From a bacterium (GTDB lineage Bacteria > SM23-81 > DAOVCL01), in contig JAOZPP010000065.1 of assembly GCA_029932675.1 (NCBI GenBank), positions 1-19,236 on the forward strand: a stretch of DNA of 19,236 bases. The letters are read 5' to 3'. The notes beneath the pieces were generated by a model. That model saw nothing but the letters and a program-made list of their open reading frames with translations, did no database searches and was not told the DNA's origin. Positions 14,301-19,236 of the stretch are shown here, in pieces. The position numbers and the translations under genes are program-made. Numbering within the stretch: position 1 is the stretch's first letter; every line of letters begins with the position of its first letter.

Positions 14301-15213
14301 CAGAGTAGACACTCCTGGAGTGCCCTTTCAGGGTATATAGACACTTTCCCAAGGAGACATCCCAGAGCTTGATGGTCTTGTCCCAACTTCCCGAAGCCAG
14401 AGTCCTGCCATCCGGGCTGAAAGCGACGGACCTGACCCATTCGGAGTGTCCTCTCAGGGTATGTAGACACTTCCCTGAGGAGACATCCCAGAGCTTAATG
14501 GTTTTGTCCTCGCTCCCTGATGCGAGGACTCTGCCATTGGGGCTGAAGGCAATGGATTTGACTCCCCCGGAGTGCCCTCCCAGGGTACACAAGAGTCTCC
14601 CCGAGGAGACATCCCAGAGCTTGATGGTCTCGTCATCACTTCCCGAAGCCAGAGTTTTCCCATCTGGGCTGAAGGTAACGGATCTGACTACCTCGGAGTG
14701 CCCTTTCTTCGTAAGCAAGCACCTGCCCGAGGAGACATTCCATAGCTTGATGGTACCGCTTCCTGAAGCCAGAGTCCTGCCATCCGGGCTGAAGACAACG
14801 GAGAAGACACAGCCATAGTGCCCTCTCTGCGTACGCCGGCACCTGCCCGAGTAGACATCCCAGAGCTTGATGGTTTTATCACAACTTCCCGAGGTCAGAG
14901 TCCTACCATTGGGGCTGAAGGCGACGGATTCGACACCCCTACGAGAGTGCCCTCTAAGCGTCCGCAAGCACTTCCCCGAGGAGACATCCCATAGCTTGAT
15001 GGTACCGCTTCCCGAAGCCAGAGTCCTGCCATCCGGGCTGAAAGCGACGGACACAACCGTTCCGGAGTGTCCTTCAAGTGTTCGGACTGGAATGGGAGTT
15101 TCCTCCTCTGCCCTAAGTCCTGAGCTTAACAGACAGAAGATGATTCCTGTAAGCAGGGCAACCAGGCCTACAAGTTTGTCAGCTTTCTTAAAAAGATTGA
15201 GGATGTTCACCAT
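11314..15213 (-). CDS. Exported WD40 protein with two caspase (C14) domains
   Basis: A 1299-aa multidomain protein. Residues 1-35 form a signal peptide (hydrophobic about 14-30, likely cleavage after GLRA) or a membrane anchor. Residues 44-330 are seven WD40 repeats, enough for one closed propeller, normally a protein-binding platform. A CARDB-like domain (about 345-480) leads to caspase domain 1 (about 511-760; His596 in YYSGHGAP, Cys646 in DACFSG). Two more Ig-like domains (about 775-885 and 888-1002) precede caspase domain 2 (about 1041-1299; His1129, Cys1181 in DACYTG). Both dyads are intact. Each caspase domain ends with an EF-hand-like loop (713-724, 1249-1260). Domain 1 is nearly identical to the downstream gene's caspase, whereas domain 2 is a divergent paralogue. 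The start overlaps GGGGGTGA closely (ATGGTG). Function is unknown; regulated proteolysis outside the cytoplasm is inferred. Confidence 0.88.
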   Translation of the reverse strand: MVNILNLFKKADKLVGLVALLTGIIFCLLSSGLRAEEETPIPVRTLEGHSGTVVSVAFSPDGRTLASGSGTIKLWDVSSGKCLRTLRGHSRRGVESVAFSPNGRTLTSGSCDKTIKLWDVYSGRCRRTQRGHYGCVFSVVFSPDGRTLASGSGTIKLWNVSSGRCLLTKKGHSEVVRSVTFSPDGKTLASGSDDETIKLWDVSSGRLLCTLGGHSGGVKSIAFSPNGRVLASGSEDKTIKLWDVSSGKCLHTLRGHSEWVRSVAFSPDGRTLASGSWDKTIKLWDVSLGKCLYTLKGHSRSVYSVAFSPDGRTLASGSDDKTIKLWDVSGLIGSKKFGFAAKAFEPPDLQIKQIAINDREEGDAYGNGNSVIEPNESIVVTAFVQNFGTGKAEDVKAKVILESTDPNISCPDAGKIFPLGDIPPGDYKPVNFYFFTSRRYSAKHIPLKVQLTEAKSNFGKTIDLDLKMNVRLQNIAEVHIAKIEMPKAVIRATTEIALSDVDDIPTGSQTKRPDGFAVVIGIEDYKYAPKATFASRDAEAFYGYATRVLGIPERNVYYRVNDGATAGEFKKLFEPDGWLARRVTANSDVFIYYSGHGAPDIKTKSPYLIPYDIDPNYASTGFPLDKLYKNLHLLKAKSVTVILDACFSGQSREEEMMLADARPVGITIESPLAYGDITVFAAASGRQISSGYPEQRHGLFSYFFLKGLKGMADADGNRAITVGELFSYVKANVPRLAAQMDREQSPQLLGRDTRRVLVKYRGTTIVQKPTYPVKLRGTISFSEPSGNDILDAGENASLKIHLTNEGKGNAYDLTFKIKPATNYPNIAIANPVPIKSLLAGKTTTVDIPLKASMDLSDGEVAYTVFVSEANGFDLDPPLKIRFRTQALRPPNLIVADYAIDDFNHNRKIERSEIVKVTARIQNTGAGEAKQVKATVSVGKNVFLTPDSKRDFDLGEMTSGQYKDISFSLFTNNIATSLPVTVTLSESYNRYGSTKRLDLPFNVVQKKASELVVQGKSEKPVTIKSAPQLVPDVDKNIPKGGKSNPNAVAVVIGISDYQNPNVPRAKFAKRDASVMREYLAQAFGYDPENILPRNPDELITAGTFKTLIRKKLPAYIRQGESDVFIYYSGHGAPSTATQEAFFVPYDCDPNYASKDNAYSVKEFYDDVAKLKAKSITLVIDACYTGQMGNGGMLINNASPVLIKVDNLLVTKSNVVIFTASTEEQVANWYPEKKHGMFTYFFLKGLQGAADFNGDKQITVGEMQRYLTDPTNGVPYWSNRKFQRPQTPVVTGNKNRVLVRY
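13215..13658. repeat. 444-bp block identical to 8729-9172
   Basis: Partner of 8729-9172 within caspase domain 1 of the WD40 protein. There is no mismatch across 444 bp, with flanking substitutions at 13214 and 13659. Same orientation, 4486 bp apart, so recombination between the copies would delete the intervening DNA and fuse the two genes in frame. Confidence 0.95.
13889..14128. repeat. Second near-identical block, paired with 9403-9642
   Basis: CARDB-like coding segment with about nine differences from 9403-9642 at the same offset. See that entry for the mosaic pattern. Confidence 0.85.
14224..15084 (-). repeat. Seven tandem WD40 repeats (period about 126 bp)
   Basis: Seven units of 40, 43, 40, 42, 42, 42 and 38 residues (protein residues 44-330). 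The core of each is a GH dipeptide, then FSPxGrxLxSGS, then TIKLWdV. DNA words such as CATCCCAGAGCTTGATGGT recur with few changes, so the array looks recently expanded or homogenised. Units 1 and 3 lack two residues between SGS and TIKLW, where the others have DK or DE. Confidence 0.92.
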
Positions 15214-15508
15214 TCACCCCCTTGCAAAGACATTGTGCCGTCAGGGCTCTGCCCTAACAGAAAAGGCTTGTATTTTTAGACAGAATCGACAGGATAATCA
15301 GGATAAATAGAAGTCCTGCAAACCTTGTTTATCCCGTTGGAAAATCAACCCCTCAGAAGCAGCTAAGTCCATGGAACAAGACTTCCACTTTGGACACGGA
15401 TAGACGGAGATTGGACCAGACGATTCTTCTCAATCCTGAGAATCTGTGTTAATCTGCGTCCCAGTTAGGCAGTGATTACTCCGCTGTCGGTCAGCCTCGG
15501 AATTTTGG
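15214..15508. other. Upstream region of the WD40-caspase gene
   Basis: This 295-bp stretch holds no clear gene. It contains a hairpin AGGGC-TCT-GCCCT (15243-15255), repeat copy 2 (15271-15308), and a small hairpin TTCTCA-ATCC-TGAGAA (15427-15442) followed by AATCTGTGTTAATCTGCG, a type of word common in intergenic repeats. A separate promoter for the caspase genes could lie here, but no convincing -35/-10 pair was found. Confidence 0.4.
15271..15308. repeat. Dispersed intergenic repeat, copy 2
   Basis: It begins TATTTTTAGACAG and ends CAGGATAA-TCA-GGATAAA, related to copy 1 at 8142-8170. A GTTTATCCCGTT about 25 bp further right is roughly complementary to its GGATAAA end, so it can form an imperfect inverted repeat. 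Confidence 0.4.
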
Positions 15509-15640
15509 TCACATCATCAACTCCCGCACCACCGAACCTCCTTCGACCGTGTCTCCTTCACTGATGCAACCGGGGAGCGAGGGAACATAGACGATGTATC
15601 CTCCTTCCTCACTGGGCTCTACCACCACCTTGAACTTCAT
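15509..15640 (-). pseudogene. HicB-like antitoxin, truncated (43 aa)
   Basis: ATG 15640 follows AGAGGAAG at good spacing, 21 bp after the FHA gene stop, and reads 43 codons to TGA at 15509. The first 33 residues match the HicB-type N-terminus: MKFKVVVEPSEEGG, then YIVYVPSLPGC and SEGDTVE. Full HicB-like proteins continue with a helix beginning roughly EEALxNIxEAI. Here the sequence turns into an unrelated ten-residue tail and stops, so the helical half and any DNA-binding domain are missing. No HicA toxin is visible next to it. It is most simply a degraded antitoxin gene or solitary HicB fragment. The short ORF itself may still be translated. Confidence 0.65.
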
Positions 15641-15661
15641 CTCTGTCTTCCTCTATACCTG

Positions 15662-17680
15662 CTACATCACCTTGTATTTTACCCCATGTTCTTCTATGAG
15701 AACACCAGGGGAGAGAATTCTGTATCCCTCTTTATTCTTAATGAGAAATACCTCGTCTCTGATAGCAAATTCATAACCGCTACCTTCCTTAAACTGAATT
15801 CCTACTGATGTGAAAGATATTCCCACCTCCTCCATAAGCACTATATAGAATCTATCTTTTGCTTCAAGGATTACTGATCGAAGAATTCCTTTGTCAGAAC
15901 CCCCTTTTGAGCTTAAAGGTTTTTGGGGGGAACTCTTTCCCAAACTGTTGGTTTCACTCCAAGTCAGAGTTTTTCCCGAAGGAACATTCTTCTTCAGTGT
16001 ATGCACAATCATAGGATATACACCTGCAAGGTCGACAATGTCACCATCCTCTATTCCAGATAACTTTATTTTCTTCCCCCTGATGGTTGTTCCATTTTTG
16101 CTTCCTAAGTCCTTTGCAATTACTTTGTCCTCCAGGAGACTAACCTGCAAATGGGTCCCACTTATTCTGGGATCATTGATGCCAATGTCATACTCCTTAC
16201 CTGACCCATCCCTGCCAAATATCAGATTATCTTTCTTAAAAAGGTATATTTCTTTCCCTACTTTCTCCGGAATTAGTCTAATGCACTTGATCGTCCTGTT
16301 TTCCCTTATTTTTTCGATTAACTTGTGTGCCCCGGTCTGATCCCTATCCATCTCTACTGATTGAATCAAGAGAGTCTCTGCTTGTCTAACTTCACCAGCA
16401 TATAGTAGCTTTTTCCCTTTCTCGAAAAAAGTACTGCTTGTTTCCAACCTTTTTTCAACTTCCTCCTGTAAGGAACCTATGCTTTCCGATGCTGGCAACT
16501 TAGGGAGTTCAATGCCGGATTTAGCGTGATCCAGTCTGGAGATAAGTGATTGGTATTTGTGCCAATCAGGGTCTTCGCTTAATTGTTTCATCTTGAGTGC
16601 CGCAGTTTTTGGTTCTCCCCTCCCTATGAGCATTTTGAACTCCTCAATTTTGGATTCGAACTTTTCAGATAGTTCAAGGAGTCTGATGTACTCGTCATAT
16701 TGTGCTACGAACTCGTTGACTTCGGGGGACTCCAGATACTTGGGTAAATCCTGAAGCTCAAGATGCTCGTCGGCTTTTAGCTTTCCTCCTCCTAAAATTC
16801 TGCTTTTGAAATTCTGATATTTTACAAATGCACGCTCTGCCTGGATTGGGTTACCTTTTGTTACTATATTTAACCTATCGTTTATCGCATTAAATTCAGG
16901 GTCATCCTTAAGGTAGAGCAACACCTTTGCAAGCTGATTCCTTGCAGATTCAAAACTACCGCTTCTGATCAGCAATTGGAGCTGTTCGAGTATTTCAGCC
17001 TTTCCGACCATAATCTTCTTTCTCCTCCGGCTGGTGATAGCAATTCCCAATACAAGGTAAATGAAAGAAGCCCCCAAAATGCCACCCAAGATGCGATTTG
17101 CTTGGGTAAATTTCTCTTTCTTTATGTTATAGGAGATTTCTCGAGATGGATGGGTAAAGACTGCTGTTGACTCGACCATTGCCACATTTTTGATTGTTGC
17201 CGTGAGTTGGACCATCCCTTTATTGCCTTCTAAATTTTGCCAATTTAATTGTATTTCGTAGTCTGGTGTAGTTACCGCCCTTTTCACTTTTTTGAGGATT
17301 ATAGATCTGACTCTCTCTGGGTTCATTCGACCCCTGATAAGTAGTTCATTTCTCAAACTATCTACCCCTCGGGCATAATCCTTTGGATTAACTATTAATG
17401 TGAATGGGCTATCTGGTCTTAAGAGACCAATGTGTACCTCAGGTATAACTATTCTCTCGAGGTTTTCGTCTTTTTGTGGGCCGGACATCTTAACAGTCTC
17501 TGATATCGCTCCTCGAAAATTCTTGGCACGGCATTGATTAACAAGACTGTTTATCAACCTCTTAACCGATTCCTTACACGGAGTAGGCTTGTTTATGTTG
17601 ATATAATAGCGGGAGTATGCAAAAATCCCCGTGCAGAGAGCTATTAGGCTTATAGGAACTATGATTCTAATCCTACTCAT
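15662..17680 (-). CDS. Two-TM membrane protein with cytoplasmic FHA domain
   Basis: A 672-aa protein. A short basic N-terminus and a first membrane segment (about 5-22) are followed by an extracytoplasmic region (about 23-196), a second membrane segment (about 197-216), and then RRRKK (218-222), placing the remainder in the cytoplasm. Residues about 225-460 are helical and repeat-like (TPR-style, not assignable with certainty). An FHA domain spans about 466-560, with GR (489-490), RISGTH (505-510) and SKNG (527-530), the residues that normally bind phosphothreonine. A small beta-rich C-terminal domain (598-672) follows a Ser/Lys-rich linker. Its ATG overlaps the lipoprotein stop by 4 bp (ATGA), and a Ser/Thr kinase gene lies just upstream, the expected partner of an FHA domain. 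The extracytoplasmic domain is unrecognised. Confidence 0.85.
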   Translation of the reverse strand: MSRIRIIVPISLIALCTGIFAYSRYYININKPTPCKESVKRLINSLVNQCRAKNFRGAISETVKMSGPQKDENLERIVIPEVHIGLLRPDSPFTLIVNPKDYARGVDSLRNELLIRGRMNPERVRSIILKKVKRAVTTPDYEIQLNWQNLEGNKGMVQLTATIKNVAMVESTAVFTHPSREISYNIKKEKFTQANRILGGILGASFIYLVLGIAITSRRRKKIMVGKAEILEQLQLLIRSGSFESARNQLAKVLLYLKDDPEFNAINDRLNIVTKGNPIQAERAFVKYQNFKSRILGGGKLKADEHLELQDLPKYLESPEVNEFVAQYDEYIRLLELSEKFESKIEEFKMLIGRGEPKTAALKMKQLSEDPDWHKYQSLISRLDHAKSGIELPKLPASESIGSLQEEVEKRLETSSTFFEKGKKLLYAGEVRQAETLLIQSVEMDRDQTGAHKLIEKIRENRTIKCIRLIPEKVGKEIYLFKKDNLIFGRDGSGKEYDIGINDPRISGTHLQVSLLEDKVIAKDLGSKNGTTIRGKKIKLSGIEDGDIVDLAGVYPMIVHTLKKNVPSGKTLTWSETNSLGKSSPQKPLSSKGGSDKGILRSVILEAKDRFYIVLMEEVGISFTSVGIQFKEGSGYEFAIRDEVFLIKNKEGYRILSPGVLIEEHGVKYKVM

Positions 17681-19110
17681 TTCAGTTTACTCTTCAAGAG
17701 CTTTATCAAACCTGGCTTCACTTTGCTAAAGGCCTCCCAACCTGCCCCCGATACAGTGACATGTTCACCCTTTGCTGAAGGGCCCGAAAGGGCGAAGAGC
17801 TCTTTACCCTGTGGAATAGAATAGAGGACAATTCTGCTTGAAGCTTTTGACCAACACATTCCATACATATCCGGTCCACCACCGAGAGCAGTTATCTTCA
17901 TTGATAGTAAATAGTCCGCATGTAGGTCTTGAGCTCCCCTTTTGTCTTGATTGGTAACCCTTTCACCTTGAATTGCATAATCAATTGTCCCATAACCTTT
18001 GTCAAGTAATGTTTGTTTTACCTCGTCCACAAATCCTACAGGTAAGATCCTGTGATGGTTATTGAAGAAGACTACTGAAATCGCTATAGTTTGTATCTTG
18101 TGAAGGTAAATATGGCAAATAGGCGTTATAAATTTTTGTTCGGGTTGTATCCCAATTTCCTTTTCACCAAGTTTTACTTCCAGGAGTGCATGGTTTTTTG
18201 ATGCGTCTATGTGTTCGATCACTATCTCTGCTAAACCATCAGTAGATGTTTTTATTCCGTATGTAACTATCTTCTCCTCCCCGGTAGGATATACTATCTT
18301 GGCAACAAGGGGAATGTTTGCAACCCTCGCTTCCGCCCCTCCTTCTTCTCGGTAAGCCACATATACTCGGGGGTTTACACTTGGCTTGCCTTCTGCATCG
18401 TAATTGACTTTTTTGTCAAGTGGTTTGATTTCAAGGTTGTTAATGAGGGTTGCAATCTTACTTTGAGTAAAGGAATTGAGTTCTAACTTTTCACCATTGA
18501 TCTCCGTTTCTATGGGTGTTTCTCCGAAGAATTTTTTAATCTCCTTTCCTGCCTTTATGAGAGTATTGAGCGCGAGGGCGAAATTCCTACCGTTTATTGC
18601 CTCTAATCCAGGTTTTAAGAATCCAAGGACCTTTGCCTTTTTCCTCCGTAGGTCTTCAGTGACATATTCATCATATTTCTTCCTACTTAGCCAGCATAAT
18701 CCAGTTACATAGTCCTGGTCGGGGCAGGGATAGTAATAATTGCACTTAACCTCATGTAGAACCATATCGGTATAGGAGTCGATGCGACTGTTAAACCAAC
18801 TTGTGTTCTCATCCGCTTTTTCGCTCACCTCATATTCAATCGTCGCTTTAACTCTGAGGCGGATTCCTGCAGCTAAATCGGCTCTTGCACCTTCTTTTGC
18901 GTTCTGGATCGCTTCCTCAAGTCCAAACTTATCAGTATTTACTACACTTTCACCCACAAAAAGCCTCGGATCCCGCTTTTTTTCACCAACCCTTCTCTTG
19001 TTTTGCTCAATTTTAGCAGATTCTTCGATCTGCTTGAGAGTCGGCCTCTTAAGGGATGTGCAAGAAAAGATAAAGATGATGAGCGCACAGAATAAATATA
19101 ACCCTCTCAT
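17677..19110 (-). CDS. LPP20-like lipoprotein of unknown function
   Basis: A 477-aa predicted lipoprotein. The N-terminus MRGLYLFCALIIFIFSC has a lipobox ending IFSC, with Cys17 as the lipidation site, so it should be anchored to a membrane facing the periplasm or cell surface. Residues about 50-160 (EEAIQNAKEGARADLAAGI and following) resemble LPP20-type domains, which begin with Ala-rich helices of this kind. A middle part (about 245-330) looks like a beta-sandwich. The C-terminal part (about 350-477) has a pattern like TolB-N or LPP20 domains, including HADYLLSMKI. None of these is certain beyond the lipobox. It is translationally coupled to the FHA gene (4-bp overlap) and starts 41 bp after the kinase stop, suggesting one operon. 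A GGGGGG run upstream of ATG 19110 is the likely ribosome binding site. Confidence 0.7.
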   Translation of the reverse strand: MRGLYLFCALIIFIFSCTSLKRPTLKQIEESAKIEQNKRRVGEKKRDPRLFVGESVVNTDKFGLEEAIQNAKEGARADLAAGIRLRVKATIEYEVSEKADENTSWFNSRIDSYTDMVLHEVKCNYYYPCPDQDYVTGLCWLSRKKYDEYVTEDLRRKKAKVLGFLKPGLEAINGRNFALALNTLIKAGKEIKKFFGETPIETEINGEKLELNSFTQSKIATLINNLEIKPLDKKVNYDAEGKPSVNPRVYVAYREEGGAEARVANIPLVAKIVYPTGEEKIVTYGIKTSTDGLAEIVIEHIDASKNHALLEVKLGEKEIGIQPEQKFITPICHIYLHKIQTIAISVVFFNNHHRILPVGFVDEVKQTLLDKGYGTIDYAIQGERVTNQDKRGAQDLHADYLLSMKITALGGGPDMYGMCWSKASSRIVLYSIPQGKELFALSGPSAKGEHVTVSGAGWEAFSKVKPGLIKLLKSKLK

Positions 19111-19151
19111 AGTTCATACCCCCCCTTAGATGTAGTGGGACTTTCCTTCAC

Positions 19152-19236
19152 TCAGGCATCCCTCAACTTAATCTTTTTAATCTCCTCCATAAACTCATTG
19201 ACCGAGGGGTATCTTTTCTCCTTCTCCGCCTCCAGA
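19152..19236 (-). CDS. Ser/Thr protein kinase, C-terminal end only (partial)
   Basis: The minus strand from the window edge reads 27 codons to TGA at 19152-19154: LEAEKEKRYPSVNEFMEEIK, then KIKLRDA. This matches the last helix of bacterial Hanks-type kinases, where the catalytic domain ends with an (A)L-x-K-x-P-E-K-RYxSxxEF-x-x-x-L/I pattern. Nothing follows the kinase lobe, so there is no C-terminal sensor domain or membrane anchor. The rest of the gene lies outside the window. The FHA protein two genes downstream is the natural reader of its phosphorylation. The call rests on only 27 residues, but the motif is characteristic. Confidence 0.7.
   Translation of the reverse strand, partial: LEAEKEKRYPSVNEFMEEIKKIKLRDA

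Noticed and set aside
14369-14818. Repetitive 149-aa plus-strand frame and several minus-strand frames across the WD40 array
   Set aside because: They are periodic shadows of the 126-bp WD40 repeats in other frames. The WD40 frame itself explains the sequence.
14224-15084. Tandem repeats considered as a CRISPR array
   Set aside because: The period of about 126 bp, continuous coding frame and WD40 motifs identify protein repeats. No short repeat-spacer structure exists in the window.

Overview
The window looks like chromosomal DNA from an anaerobic, diderm (outer-membrane) bacterium. The anaerobic part rests on an iron-sulfur-rich flavin redox operon with no oxygen-linked genes. The diderm part rests on a lipoprotein and exported proteins. 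I cannot name the lineage: signal-peptide proteins combining caspase, WD40 and LamG domains, together with NuoEFG/Nfn-type redox genes, are familiar from Deltaproteobacteria-like and uncultured candidate phyla, but that is a weak guess. Layout: positions 1-957 are a decayed, repeat-rich intergenic region holding an IS-end-like hairpin, a roughly 200 bp inverted-repeat-bounded element and two very small possible ORFs. Positions 958-8034 on the plus strand hold five tightly coupled genes: NuoE-like, NuoF-like, NuoG/formate-dehydrogenase-like, NfnA and NfnB. This operon ends at a strong bidirectional terminator (8052-8087). From the right edge down to 8445 everything is on the minus strand. In transcription order it reads: the last 27 codons of a Ser/Thr protein kinase, an LPP20-like lipoprotein, a two-TM protein with a cytoplasmic FHA domain, a truncated HicB-like ORF, a 1299-aa exported protein with a seven-blade WD40 propeller and two caspase domains, and an 889-aa exported LamG protein with one caspase domain. 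How the genes may work together: the five redox subunits probably form a soluble flavin enzyme that moves electrons among NAD(H), NADP(H) and ferredoxin. The G subunit keeps its iron-sulfur clusters and molybdopterin fold but has lost the catalytic Cys/Sec of formate dehydrogenases, so it is more likely an electron wire than a formate oxidiser. The minus-strand genes suggest an envelope signalling-proteolysis module. A cytoplasmic kinase could phosphorylate a partner read by the FHA domain; that protein spans the inner membrane next to a lipoprotein, and two caspase-family proteases sit outside the cytoplasm. The two protease genes share a C-terminal module containing a 444 bp stretch of perfect nucleotide identity, a sign of recent duplication or gene conversion, fused to different N-terminal recognition domains. 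The redox operon is visibly more G/C-rich than the lipoprotein and FHA genes.
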